This document shows, in pieces, positions 16,293-23,280 of a stretch of 64,000 bases of DNA. A program made the translations under genes and the position numbers. Where the stretch lies: the IMG/VR virus record IMGVR_UViG_3300030390_001550, positions 26,232 to 90,231 of that record. One strand, given 5' to 3'. How positions within the stretch are numbered: position 1 is the first letter of the stretch; the number at the start of each line of letters is the position of its first letter. The stretch is from a virus. The notes beneath the pieces are model-generated. The model worked only from the letters and a program-made list of their open reading frames with translations. It searched no databases and was not told the origin of the DNA.

Positions 16293-16700
16293 ATGATATT
16301 AGAAATCTTAAATAGACCTTCAAAAATCTCAGATGAGATGCTTGATTCTATTGTGAATCATGCAGATAGAGTTCTAGAATTAGAAGAATTAGAAGAACTT
16401 CAAATAGTATTCAAAGCAGAAAATAATGATACTTGTGGTTATTTTGATGGTATTGGTGATGAGGAAGAAGGTGTTGCTGTTATTGAAATCAATAGTAAGA
16501 AACCTATAGATGAAATCGTCAAAACAATATTCCACGAAATTGTTCATGTCCAGCAAGTGTTACATGGATTTTTCTGTGTTGATGAAAAAACTTGGCATGG
16601 TGATTATTTTGGTGATCTTGACTATGATGAAAAGCCTTGGGAGATAGATGCTTTCTCAAAAGAGCGTATGCTTTATAGTAGTTGGAAAACTTGTACCTAA
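16293..16700 (+). CDS. HExxH zinc-metalloprotease-like protein
   Basis: A 135-aa protein with a zinc-binding F-H-E-I-V-H helix (about 80-85) and a downstream W-E-I-D-A (112-116) that can provide the third ligand or the Glu typical of small phage metallopeptidase-like proteins. No signal peptide, so it acts in the cytoplasm. Target unknown. The ATG at 16293 follows GAGAGAAT. Confidence 0.65.
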   Translation: MILEILNRPSKISDEMLDSIVNHADRVLELEELEELQIVFKAENNDTCGYFDGIGDEEEGVAVIEINSKKPIDEIVKTIFHEIVHVQQVLHGFFCVDEKTWHGDYFGDLDYDEKPWEIDAFSKERMLYSSWKTCT

Positions 16701-16753
16701 AGCCGTAAAAAACACTAAATATAGTATGAGATTAACTACAAGTGCGGTAATAC

Positions 16754-16843
16754 ATGCATCACGAAAAACCTGCCCCAGTTGATGATCCTTGTGACGATTG
16801 GAGCAAAGAGATTGATAGGTTGAGAAAATACTTGACAATCTAA
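16754..16843 (+). CDS. Possible 29-aa peptide
   Basis: A short frame with acidic D-D-P-C-D-D-W-S-K-E-I-D composition that ends inside the next promoter. The ribosome site is weak. Listed because it fills an otherwise empty gap and its amino-acid use looks protein-like. Confidence 0.3.
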   Translation: MHHEKPAPVDDPCDDWSKEIDRLRKYLTI

Positions 16844-16860
16844 AAAAAATATGCGATAAT
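16832..16860 (+). promoter_or_regulatory. Host-type promoter
   Basis: TTGACA (16832-16837), 17-nt spacer, GATAAT (16855-16860). It precedes the 62-aa gene at 16895. Confidence 0.75.
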
Positions 16861-16894
16861 AGAAAATCACTAAATAATGGCAAGGGAAATCGCT

Positions 16895-17083
16895 ATGAGT
16901 GAAAATGCATATTGGACTGTAAAGGCGTATAATTGGGATTCTCAAAACAAAAATTTTGTACTTTCTGAGTGGGGGTCTGGATTTACTCATAATAACGCAG
17001 ATAGTTACTATAAGAAAATGAGAGTGACTAACAAGTTTGCAAAGTTAACTATGGAAAAAATGCTTGTTGACACACCCTATTAA
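16895..17083 (+). CDS. Small phage protein, unknown
   Basis: A 62-aa protein. The ATG at 16895 is chosen because AAGGGA lies about 9 nt upstream; the in-frame ATG at 16877 lacks this. Aromatic- and Asn-rich, no Cys, soluble. The -35 box of the next promoter lies in its last codons. Own promoter directly upstream. No family recognised. Confidence 0.6.
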   Translation: MSENAYWTVKAYNWDSQNKNFVLSEWGSGFTHNNADSYYKKMRVTNKFAKLTMEKMLVDTPY

Positions 17084-17095
17084 GTATGCTATAAA
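17067..17095 (+). promoter_or_regulatory. Host-type promoter
   Basis: TTGACA (17067-17072), inside the end of the previous gene, 17-nt spacer, TATAAA (17090-17095). The leader ends AGAGAGAATCATG at the next start. Confidence 0.78.
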
Positions 17096-17123
17096 ATATA
17101 TGTAATCAAAAAAAGAGAGAATC

Positions 17124-17420
17124 ATGATTGATATGAATACCCCACAACCTGCTACTAATGACTCTAACTGGCATTATTTTCGGTGTGAAGAAGATGCTAG
17201 GATCAATCCTATGACTGCCCAAGGTGAGCAATCTAATATGATGCAAGCCGACTTTGGAAAATGGGCCAAGGGTAACGGAACTTGGACAACAGTATCTTCT
17301 TATTACGAAAATGTACAGATGTGGTATGAAGATACTTCAAATGTAATGTGGATAGGTAATTATCGGTACGGTGAACCAGTATATCAAACTGAATATGATG
17401 GGATGGAAATCTATGGATGA
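17124..17420 (+). CDS. Small phage protein, unknown
   Basis: A 98-aa Trp/Tyr/Met-rich soluble protein with an AGAGAGA ribosome site. It is the first gene of a tight cluster (17124-18453) in which each gene overlaps the next by a few nt, ending with an IscA-like protein and a 38-aa peptide. No family recognised. Confidence 0.6.
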   Translation: MIDMNTPQPATNDSNWHYFRCEEDARINPMTAQGEQSNMMQADFGKWAKGNGTWTTVSSYYENVQMWYEDTSNVMWIGNYRYGEPVYQTEYDGMEIYG

Positions 17421-17589
17421 TAATGATTTTGCGACTAAGGAAGATATGTTAGAACTAGTTGGAGATACAGTTGCAAATCTCAATCATAGGATTGATGTAT
17501 TGAGTTCTGCTGTTGAAAGCATGATGAGGAATATGAAAGTAATACTTGATATTCACATCTCAAACCAAGATGATGGCGATTTAGAATGA
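17413..17589 (+). CDS. Small helical phage protein
   Basis: A 58-aa protein. The ATG at 17413 overlaps the end of the gene before (ATGGATGA) and has GGAAAT upstream. Residues about 8-48 form a likely amphipathic helix or short coiled coil. Unknown role. Confidence 0.6.
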   Translation: MDDNDFATKEDMLELVGDTVANLNHRIDVLSSAVESMMRNMKVILDIHISNQDDGDLE

Positions 17590-17840
17590 TACGCGCAAAA
17601 ACACCACAATCAGATATTATAATTGATCTTGATGGGCCAGATGGTAATGCTTTTCAACTACTTGCATATGCAAAAAAATTAGCGCACCATAAGGGTATGA
17701 GAGCATCACCTATTATGTCGGAAATGTGTTCTGGTACAGATTATTGGAAATTAGTTAAGATTTTTGATAAACATTTCGGTGATATGGTCGTTCTAGAAAG
17801 TAGTGATAGAAAACTTATGGAGTTTGTAAATGCGGATTAA
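17586..17840 (+). CDS. Conserved-type small phage protein
   Basis: An 84-aa protein that begins with I-I-I-D-L-D-G-P-D-G-N-A, a pattern seen in small T4-like phage proteins of unknown role, followed by a helix with A-Y-A-K-K-L-A. ATGA overlap with the gene before and 11-nt overlap with the gene after. Confidence 0.6.
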   Translation: MIRAKTPQSDIIIDLDGPDGNAFQLLAYAKKLAHHKGMRASPIMSEMCSGTDYWKLVKIFDKHFGDMVVLESSDRKLMEFVNAD

Positions 17841-18039
17841 TTCATATGGACGTACAGCCACGGTAATGTCAACAATGCAAAATTTGGCTATTAGAAAAAC
17901 GGCAAAGAGCAATTTTCGTAGTGTAATGGAATTGGAGCAAATGCCTATGGCAAAAGATAGTGCAAGTCATTCTAAAAATCATGAAATTGATTATCAAAAA
18001 CTTGTTGATGCCATTATCAAAAGTGGTGATTTAAAATAA
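17830..18039 (+). CDS. Small basic phage protein
   Basis: A 69-aa protein overlapping the genes on both sides (11 nt upstream, 1 nt downstream). The N-terminal half is basic; the end is an acidic helix (Y-Q-K-L-V-D-A-I-I-K). No family recognised; coupling to the IscA-like gene suggests co-expression. Confidence 0.5.
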   Translation: MRINSYGRTATVMSTMQNLAIRKTAKSNFRSVMELEQMPMAKDSASHSKNHEIDYQKLVDAIIKSGDLK

Positions 18040-18347
18040 TGATATTAAACGTCACAGACAAGGCAAAAGAATATATGACCCATCAGTTAGTTTTGGCTGA
18101 GAAAAATTATGTACTTCTTGAGGTAAAGGGTGGCGGTTGTAGTGGTTTTAAATATGAATGGTCGTATGTTGAGGATAATTCAAAAGGCACTCTGATTGAT
18201 AATATATTGGTTCTTGATGCTATGGCAGAAATGTTTGTCTTTGGATGTACTGTTGATTACATAACAGAACTTGGTGGTAATTATTTAATAGTACAAAATC
18301 CAAATGCAAAAGCACAATGTGGTTGTGGAGAAAGTTTTGCAGTCTAA
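18039..18347 (+). CDS. A-type Fe-S cluster carrier (IscA/HesB family)
   Basis: A 102-aa protein with all three conserved cysteines: Cys34 in G-G-G-C-S-G and Cys94/Cys96 in C-G-C-G-E-S-F. Family members carry or transfer iron-sulfur clusters in the cytoplasm. HesB/IscA-like genes are common in marine T4-like phages. Here it could support Fe-S enzymes such as the radical-SAM proteins at the right end; that link is inference. Confidence 0.9.
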   Translation: MILNVTDKAKEYMTHQLVLAEKNYVLLEVKGGGCSGFKYEWSYVEDNSKGTLIDNILVLDAMAEMFVFGCTVDYITELGGNYLIVQNPNAKAQCGCGESFAV

Positions 18348-18453
18348 AGATTGGTATTGGTTAAATGACGATGGTAAGTATGTTGTTGATTGGGACTTAC
18401 TAATGGATGCGATGATAAATGAATTAAAGAAAGAAATATCAAAAAAGAGTTGA
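18337..18453 (+). CDS. 38-aa peptide with TTG start
   Basis: A TTG at 18337 with a well-placed GGAG 6 nt upstream opens a 38-residue frame overlapping the IscA-like stop. The product has W-Y-W-L-N-D-D-G-K-Y and a Lys-rich C-terminal helix. Its stop lies in the next -35 box. Spacing and composition support a real small gene. Confidence 0.5.
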   Translation: MQSKDWYWLNDDGKYVVDWDLLMDAMINELKKEISKKS

Positions 18454-18478
18454 CAAGCCTTCTTAACTATGCTAAATT
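18450..18478 (+). promoter_or_regulatory. Promoter of the repeated leader family
   Basis: TTGACA (18450-18455), 17-nt spacer, TAAATT (18473-18478), then ATAAGAGTAGAAAGAATTATGAAAG as a leader (given in parts: ATAAGAGTAG, AAAGAATTA, TGAAAG). Drives the 88-aa gene and possibly tRNA-Arg. Confidence 0.75.
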
Positions 18479-18510
18479 ATAAGAGTAGAAAGAATTATGA
18501 AAGTGTTACC

Positions 18511-18777
18511 ATGATTTATAAACAGACCATAAAAGATTCTCGCGATAAAAATAATACCTTGTATGGTATTGGTCGTAAAGATTCTATGCATGGTAAACAA
18601 CCAGATGAAGGTGGTTATGCTGTTTGGGTTCGTAGAGGTAATTATTCTGGTAGTGCAAAAGGCGGCATCGCATATACATGGCGAAAGGTTAAAGGTGATC
18701 TAGGTTATGTTGAGGCTGTAAAGTTGATGAATAAAAGACTTAAAAGAAAAGAGTTTGTTGAAGAATTACCAAAATAA
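18511..18777 (+). CDS. Small phage protein, unknown
   Basis: An 88-aa protein. The ATG at 18511 follows GAAAG in the leader; an upstream frame from 18469 lies in the promoter and is rejected. Gly/Tyr-rich middle (G-G-Y-A-V-W-V-R-R-G-N-Y) and a basic helical end. It precedes tRNA-Arg by 7 nt. Confidence 0.6.
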   Translation: MIYKQTIKDSRDKNNTLYGIGRKDSMHGKQPDEGGYAVWVRRGNYSGSAKGGIAYTWRKVKGDLGYVEAVKLMNKRLKRKEFVEELPK

Positions 18778-18784
18778 AAGTTTT

Positions 18785-18860
18785 GGTCTCTTGGCTCAAT
18801 GGATAGAGCAACGGCCTTCTAAGCCGTAGGTTGCAAGTTCGAGTCTTGCAGAGACCGCCA
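18785..18860 (+). tRNA. tRNA-Arg (UCU)
   Basis: Full cloverleaf with encoded CCA: acceptor GGTCTCT/AGAGACC, D-arm GCTC/GAGC, anticodon stem ACGGC/GCCGT with loop CTTCTAA (anticodon TCT at 18818-18820), T-arm TGCAAG with loop TTCGAGT. AGA is a common codon in this AT-rich genome, so the tRNA can relieve codon limits. Confidence 0.93.
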
Positions 18861-18880
18861 AGAAACTGAGTGAAAAGTTA

Positions 18881-19061
18881 AATTGGAACACGAAGTGTTG
18901 GAGTTTAAAAAATCATTCAGTGAAATCCTAGTTGTTTTGAAGCCTTGCAAGGTCATTCTAGGTCGGTGAATACTCTGTACCGACGAAAACCAGAGCGGAA
19001 TTGTCAACGAGAAAGACAAATAGGGGGTGGAGATTGTGCATAGTCTCCACCCTTGACCCTA
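18881..19061 (+). ncRNA. Structured RNA candidate with H-type pseudoknot
   Basis: About 180 nt without a convincing gene, full of exact pairings in order: AACAC/GTGTT with GAA loop (18887-18899); CCTAG (18927-18931) with CTAGG (18958-18962) enclosing CCTTGCAAGG; GTCGGT (18962-18967) with ACCGAC (18979-18984) interleaved with CTCTG (18973-18977) and CAGAG (18991-18995), an H-type pseudoknot; TTGTC/GACAA (19001-19019); GGGTGGAGA/TCTCCACCC (19025-19052), which may end the RNA. It could be an independent RNA trailing tRNA-Arg or the 5' leader of the 62-aa gene, i.e. a riboswitch-like element. I recognise no known family. Confidence 0.55.
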
Positions 19062-19078
19062 ATATAAGGAATAACGAG

Positions 19079-19267
19079 TTGTATAAATTAGAACGAAATG
19101 GTAAAATTGTAGAACGTATCGTAATGTCTGGTGATCTGGGATATAAAGTTTATCAGATTCCAGAAATAATTGATTTAGTGTTTGATACAAAAGAACAAGC
19201 CAAACAAGTGGCAAATATATTGGACGCTAAAGTTGTAGTCCATCAAGAATATGCAAGAGTAGCATAA
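19079..19267 (+). CDS. Small phage protein, TTG start
   Basis: A 62-aa protein. TTG at 19079 with AAGGA 8 nt upstream fits; an extended frame from 19001 would run through the structured RNA and is rejected. The sequence (Y-K-L-E-R-N-G-K-I-V ... A-K-Q-V-A-N-I-L) looks like a small alpha-beta protein. Unknown role. It is the first gene after the pseudoknotted leader. Confidence 0.6.
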   Translation: MYKLERNGKIVERIVMSGDLGYKVYQIPEIIDLVFDTKEQAKQVANILDAKVVVHQEYARVA

Positions 19268-19289
19268 GGAATAAAATAAGGAGATTGCA

Positions 19290-19514
19290 ATGCTTACATG
19301 CTTAATAGTTGCAGGATCATTATGGATAGGTGATGACACTAGGATGTTTCCAACACAAGGAGCGTTTTATTTTATTAAACAAAGAGATGTGATTGTAATT
19401 TATGATAATTCAAAACGAACAAGAATCGCTAGTTTTGTAATACCAAAGAATGTTAAAGGCGATACTATAAAAGAAGTATTTGAAAATTGTAATAACGCTC
19501 CCATGGTGGAATAG
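19290..19514 (+). CDS. Small phage protein overlapping tRNA-Leu
   Basis: A 74-aa protein with AAGGAG upstream of the ATG. Its N-terminus is mildly hydrophobic (M-L-T-C-L-I-V-A-G-S-L). The last six codons, including the stop, lie inside the acceptor and D-arm of tRNA-Leu, so tRNA processing would destroy the mRNA end. Unknown role. Confidence 0.55.
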   Translation: MLTCLIVAGSLWIGDDTRMFPTQGAFYFIKQRDVIVIYDNSKRTRIASFVIPKNVKGDTIKEVFENCNNAPMVE

Positions 19515-19583
19515 GTAGACACACCAGACTTAAAATCTGTTGCCCATAGTGGCGTCCCAGTTCAAGTCTGGGTGGGAGTACCA
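19497..19583 (+). tRNA. tRNA-Leu (UAA)
   Basis: Class II tRNA with CCA: acceptor GCTCCCA/TGGGAGT (one G-U pair), D-arm GTG/CAC, anticodon loop CTTAAAA (TAA), 15-nt variable arm, T-arm CCCAG/CTGGG with loop TTCAAGT. TTA is a major codon here. Its D-arm is identical over 19 nt to that of the aberrant tRNA at 12404. Confidence 0.93.
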
Positions 19584-19589
19584 AATAAC

Positions 19590-19665
19590 GCGAGAGTAGC
19601 ATAGTGGTTAATGCGCACCGCTCATAACGGTTTGATCGTAGGTTCAAATCCTACCTCTCGCACCA
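19590..19665 (+). tRNA. tRNA with CAU anticodon (Met or Ile2)
   Basis: Cloverleaf with CCA: acceptor GCGAGAG/CTCTCGC, D-arm GCAT/ATGC, anticodon loop CTCATAA (CAT at 19623-19625), T-arm GTAGG/CCTAC with loop TTCAAAT. Elongator Met and lysidine-type Ile cannot be told apart by eye; Ile2 is common in phages. Confidence 0.88.
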
Positions 19666-19667
19666 AT

Positions 19668-19675
19668 TATAAATA
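19668..19675 (+). promoter_or_regulatory. T4-type late promoter
   Basis: TATAAATA, the T4 late-promoter -10 consensus read by gp55-type sigma with gp33, placed 31 nt upstream of the gene at 19707. Confidence 0.7.
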
Positions 19676-19706
19676 GCACTATATAAACTAACAAAGGATA
19701 TTTCAA

Positions 19707-20024
19707 ATGGCAATTAAACCCCCCGCATGGGCAAAAGGCTCACATCCAACAATTAGTGGTTGGATGAAAGGTAGAGAGTTACTTGTGGCAAAAACAATAT
19801 CTCAATCGGATATTGATGAATGGAATGGTACTTTAGGTCAACCAGTACCACCTGCTCCAAAACCAGAGCCAGAGCCAGTAGTAGTAGTAGAAGAAGATTT
19901 TTCTGAGATTGAAAATATGTCTAAAAGAGAATTAGAAGAATTTGCAAGAACTAAAGGTGTAGAATTAGACAGACGCCAAAGTAAAAGATCATTGCTTACC
20001 ATTGTAAAGGATGTTATGAAATAA
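19707..20024 (+). CDS. Late protein with Pro/Glu linker and SAP-like end
   Basis: A 105-aa protein behind a late promoter and AAGGA. N-terminal A-W-A-K-G-S-H-P-T-I-S-G-W region, a Pro/Glu/Val linker (50-65), and a C-terminal M-S-K-R-E-L-E-E-F-A-R-T-K-G-V-E-L segment resembling SAP-type helix-turn motifs or HeH-like modules found in phage structural proteins. Probably virion-related, from its late promoter. It overlaps the next gene by 1 nt. Confidence 0.6.
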   Translation: MAIKPPAWAKGSHPTISGWMKGRELLVAKTISQSDIDEWNGTLGQPVPPAPKPEPEPVVVVEEDFSEIENMSKRELEEFARTKGVELDRRQSKRSLLTIVKDVMK

Positions 20025-20287
20025 TGGATATTAAAGGGCCAGCATATTCACATAATTATGCGAGTCAACCACTGGAACTAATTGTAAAGACTCAAGCAGC
20101 GAAAGAACTTCAAATGAATATAGTTGAACAAACTCGCCGTAGAACTGAGTTAACAGTGAGACAACCACAAAAAGCATTAGGTAACTCATATGAAGGTCAT
20201 GCTGGTACATATGGTGCAGATGGTAAAAAAATGCATATACCACAAGTTGAGGGGGTTAAACCAAAAAGCATAGATATTCAAGTATAG
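20024..20287 (+). CDS. Small phage protein, probably late
   Basis: An 87-aa protein coupled to the gene before (TAATG). A helix with Q-A-A-K-E-L-Q-M-N-I is followed by a Gly-rich C-terminal half. No family recognised; shares the late promoter at 19668. Confidence 0.55.
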   Translation: MDIKGPAYSHNYASQPLELIVKTQAAKELQMNIVEQTRRRTELTVRQPQKALGNSYEGHAGTYGADGKKMHIPQVEGVKPKSIDIQV

Positions 20288-20305
20288 TATAAGGAACTGA
20301 TTATT

Positions 20306-20563
20306 ATGAAGGTTATAAAAGCACAAGATATTATAAGTGAACCTCGCTCAGTGGGTTGGAATGATCCTATCGCTAATAAAACTTTTCCAGAAGATGGTCC
20401 ACTTAAATTTGCTACAGAAAATGGAACTAACAATGTTTCTAGGCAAGAACTGGTAACATACAAAAGACGTAATGGTAAAATGGTAAGAGAGACTGTAGTG
20501 AGAGTATTTTCAACAAATGATTACATAGATCATACTAATACCGTAATCTTATCCGAATTATAA
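20306..20563 (+). CDS. Small phage protein, unknown
   Basis: An 85-aa protein with AAGGA about 10 nt upstream. Beta-rich composition with R-R-N-G-K-M-V-R-E-T-V-V-R-V strands. Follows two late-type genes in the same direction. Unknown role. Confidence 0.55.
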   Translation: MKVIKAQDIISEPRSVGWNDPIANKTFPEDGPLKFATENGTNNVSRQELVTYKRRNGKMVRETVVRVFSTNDYIDHTNTVILSEL

Positions 20564-20578
20564 AATAAGGAGAGAGCG

Positions 20579-20788
20579 ATGCGTGAATTATTAATAAGAG
20601 CATTTAAAAGCCATTCTCAAGGCCATATTGATAAACACCTAGCCAATTTTGAAGTGTATCTTCATAATGCTGCTGGAGTTGGAGAACATCCAGATATTAT
20701 TGAAGCAATGGAAATGGAAATGGAACAAGTTGCAAAATACCACGATTTACTTGAAATGGTGGAAAAATATGTTGAGAGTGATATTTGA
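20579..20788 (+). CDS. Small helical phage protein
   Basis: A 69-aa protein with a strong AAGGAGAGA ribosome site. Mostly helical, with H-I-D-K-H-L-A-N-F-E-V-Y-L and an M-E-M-E-M-E run. Similar small proteins occur widely in T4-like marine phages without known role. Its stop overlaps the TTG start of the next gene. Confidence 0.65.
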   Translation: MRELLIRAFKSHSQGHIDKHLANFEVYLHNAAGVGEHPDIIEAMEMEMEQVAKYHDLLEMVEKYVESDI

Positions 20789-21435
20789 CTCTAAATATTA
20801 AAAATGGGGTCAACAATTGTTGGGTATCACCTATATTAAAAACATCAATCACTAAGACTGAGTGTGATAGATTGTTTACTGATATAATGATTGCTCATAG
20901 TGTTGACTCCAAAACAGGAAATAAAAAAAGAAAAAACTTTAAAGGTTTAGGTGATAAATCTGATAAGGGTATGCATATTGGGCAAATTGATATAGAGGAA
21001 GATTTGCTGCTTAGAACTTGTGCAGATAGATTTTTTGGTGAATATTTTGATAAGGTTTTGGGTATCAATTTAAAAGATTTTGATTACAGATATTCATCTG
21101 CGTTTAATATTAATCGTGGTAGGGGGTCAATGCCAATTCATCAACATCAAGAGGTTGATTTTATTTCAGTTGTCTACTTATATGCAGATGCAGAAGATGG
21201 ACAAATAGTTCTGCATGATCCAAGATGGGCGATAGCATCTAAAGGTTATAAAACTGAATTTTTAGACCATTATGGTTCTATAGAATTTACACCAAAAACT
21301 GGAGATGTTCTTGTAATGCCAGCCTACATATATCATTCAGTAAAACAAAGTTTAGCACCTCTAAGAGTGTCTATGCCTATTGACTTAATTATTAATTCAA
21401 ATGATGAGGAAATAAAAAATGAAATATGTTATTGA
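20785..21435 (+). CDS. 2OG-Fe(II) oxygenase-like protein (PF13759-type)
   Basis: A 216-aa protein starting with TTG in a TTGA overlap. The core P-I-H-Q-H-Q-E-V-D-F-I-S-V-V-Y-L-Y (about 112-128), L-H-D-P-R-W (147-152) and D-V-L-V-M-P-A-Y-I-Y-H-S-V (173-185) match the phage-common 2OG-FeII_Oxy_5 layout: first His region, D-P-R, and distal His. It would hydroxylate a protein or small molecule. Function in phages is not known. Confidence 0.7.
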   Translation: MTLNIKNGVNNCWVSPILKTSITKTECDRLFTDIMIAHSVDSKTGNKKRKNFKGLGDKSDKGMHIGQIDIEEDLLLRTCADRFFGEYFDKVLGINLKDFDYRYSSAFNINRGRGSMPIHQHQEVDFISVVYLYADAEDGQIVLHDPRWAIASKGYKTEFLDHYGSIEFTPKTGDVLVMPAYIYHSVKQSLAPLRVSMPIDLIINSNDEEIKNEICY

Positions 21436-21751
21436 TATTGATGGAACGATTTGTAATGAGGTTTTAAAACCTGATGGTAAAAAAGACTATGAATTGCATG
21501 AACCCATGATGAATAGGATTGAAAAGGTAAATAAATTATATGATGCTGGTCATACTATAAAATATATGACTGCAAGAGGTTGTGTGAGTGGTGTTGATTA
21601 TGAACCTCTTACTAGGAGACAACTTATGGCTTGGGGTGCAAAATATCACGAATTGAGTGTTGGTAAAAAAGAACATTATGATATTTGGATTGATGACAAA
21701 GCATTTTGGTCTGAGAACTTTTTCCGAGAAACTGGGGAAACTTATGAGTAG
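21419..21751 (+). CDS. HAD-superfamily phosphatase-like protein
   Basis: A 110-aa HAD protein with D-I-D-G-T-I (motif I, 6-11), K-Y-M-T-A-R-G (motif II, Thr51) and D-I-W-I-D-D-K-A (motif IV, 89-96). A conserved K-K-E-H-Y-D segment precedes motif IV. The size fits a cap-less phosphatase such as those acting on sugar phosphates or polynucleotide ends. Overlaps the oxygenase by 17 nt. Confidence 0.78.
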   Translation: MKYVIDIDGTICNEVLKPDGKKDYELHEPMMNRIEKVNKLYDAGHTIKYMTARGCVSGVDYEPLTRRQLMAWGAKYHELSVGKKEHYDIWIDDKAFWSENFFRETGETYE

Positions 21752-21896
21752 GATTCCTATGAAGGGCGGTGATGAGTACGATGGTCTTACTAAGGCTCGT
21801 AAATATTACAACTGGAGTAAGGGACAACTTAAAAAAATCAAACGTGGTTATAATAAGAGATTTCGTAAAGTAGGAAAAAAAATAACATATGAGTGA
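21744..21896 (+). CDS. Small very basic protein
   Basis: A 50-aa protein; the ATG at 21744 overlaps the HAD gene end and GGGGAAA lies upstream. The C-terminal half is Lys/Arg-rich (K-K-I-K-R-G-Y-N-K-R-F-R-K), suggesting nucleic-acid binding. It overlaps the next gene by a GTGA. Unknown function. Confidence 0.5.
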   Translation: MSRIPMKGGDEYDGLTKARKYYNWSKGQLKKIKRGYNKRFRKVGKKITYE

Positions 21897-22615
21897 TTAT
21901 GATAATATATTTTAGAAATTATTTTAGAAATAAAACTTTAAATTTAACAGTAAAGAGTGTTAGGTATTTTATGCCTAACGCAGAAATAAATTGTGTATGT
22001 TTTTATGACAAAGATGTATCTGAATATGATAATTTTGAAAAAATATGTGGAGTAGATAATATAATCTATAAGAAAACATCCTATCCAAATGATACAAATA
22101 TTTCTCCAGAAATTTCAAATAATCAAAAAACTTCTGGATCATTGGGTAGTAGAAATTTAAAAATTTTTACTGAGGGATATAATACTATTTTTAGTGAGGT
22201 AAAAAATAGAGATGAAAAAGTTTTATTACTCACAGAAGATCATTTTTTTACAAATGGAAAAACATTAAAAGAATTGCTTAATTCTGACTTTAGCCTAGCA
22301 TATGCAAGATTTGGTAAAGGCGTTCACACAATAAAACAAAACGATAGATTTTTACCTAACGCTAGTATAATTTGTTTTTTACCTAAAAAAATAAAACATC
22401 TATTTCCCTTAAATCTTGTAACTACAAAAAATAGTAAAGACCCTTGGTCTAATGCGATTGAGTACCATCTGAAAAAAATATTAATAGATCGTGTAAAATT
22501 AAACGAATTACATATAATTTCAACTAGAAATCATGCTAACTATATGGGAGATGGATTGCTTACCAATGATTATTTAGATATTGAAAATAGATTAAAGAAT
22601 TGTGATATTATATGA
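21893..22615 (+). CDS. Putative glycosyltransferase-like protein
   Basis: A 240-aa protein. The start is GTG at 21893 (GTGA overlap) or the ATG at 21899. The outline (I-I-Y-F-R-N-Y strand, V-L-L-L-T-E-D-H-F-F where E-D-H sits like a DxD site, and a late R-N-H-A-N-Y) is that of a GT-A-like fold, but the motif is not canonical. Neighbouring nucleotidyltransferase supports a sugar-related role. Confidence 0.45.
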   Translation: MIMIIYFRNYFRNKTLNLTVKSVRYFMPNAEINCVCFYDKDVSEYDNFEKICGVDNIIYKKTSYPNDTNISPEISNNQKTSGSLGSRNLKIFTEGYNTIFSEVKNRDEKVLLLTEDHFFTNGKTLKELLNSDFSLAYARFGKGVHTIKQNDRFLPNASIICFLPKKIKHLFPLNLVTTKNSKDPWSNAIEYHLKKILIDRVKLNELHIISTRNHANYMGDGLLTNDYLDIENRLKNCDII

Positions 22616-23280
22616 TAACAGGAATTGTACCTATAGGTGGTTTTGGGACAAGATTAGGAATGACATTTTCAAAAGAAATGTTACCTCAAAGAAATTACAA
22701 ATACTATAATCCAGTATCAAATCATTTGGTTTCAAAGATGATAGATGCAGGTGCTAAAAAAATAATATTTATTCATGGTGATGAATTAAAAAGTGATGTT
22801 ACTTCTTTTTTTACTAATGATAATTTTATTCATATTTGTCAGAAAAAATCTGGTTTCGCAAACGTGTTAGTTGAGTTTTTAGATTATAATCATACGACTA
22901 AAAATGATATATTATTTTTTGGTATGCCTGATACTATTTTTGAGAATAACCCCTTTATTGAAATGGCCTCAATTAAAGGCGTAGTTGCTGGAACATTTAT
23001 TACTGATGACGAATCTAAAGTTGATAGATTGGAAAAAAATATGAAAAATTTTAAAGTTAAATCTAAAATGGAAAGAATGTTATCAAATAGGTTTTGGGGT
23101 GTGCTAAAATTTGATGGAAAAAACCTAATTGATGCTTATGAACAAAACCTATTTAAAAAATACACTGAGGTCGGAGATATAGTTAATTCATTAGGTTTTA
23201 AGATTGTTGATGGTAGAAAGTATATAGATTTAGGTACTTGGAATAATTATAATAGGTACTTATCTCATGGTTACTATTGA
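22612..23280 (+). CDS. Sugar-1-phosphate nucleotidyltransferase-like protein
   Basis: A 222-aa NTP-transferase with the signature P-I-G-G-F-G-T-R-L-G (7-16) followed by S-K-E-M-L-P (20-25), F-G-M-P-D at the metal-binding strand, and a late Y-I-D-L-G-T-W-N-N-Y, as in glucose-1-phosphate thymidylyl/uridylyl-transferases. It would activate a sugar phosphate for the glycosyltransferases. ATGA overlap on both sides. A bit shorter than usual (about 240-290 aa). Confidence 0.78.
   Translation: MITGIVPIGGFGTRLGMTFSKEMLPQRNYKYYNPVSNHLVSKMIDAGAKKIIFIHGDELKSDVTSFFTNDNFIHICQKKSGFANVLVEFLDYNHTTKNDILFFGMPDTIFENNPFIEMASIKGVVAGTFITDDESKVDRLEKNMKNFKVKSKMERMLSNRFWGVLKFDGKNLIDAYEQNLFKKYTEVGDIVNSLGFKIVDGRKYIDLGTWNNYNRYLSHGYY

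Noticed and set aside
18881-19061. tmRNA-like RNA
   Set aside because: It has a pseudoknot but no tRNA-like Ala acceptor domain of its own and no recognisable tag frame; the complete tRNA-Arg precedes it.
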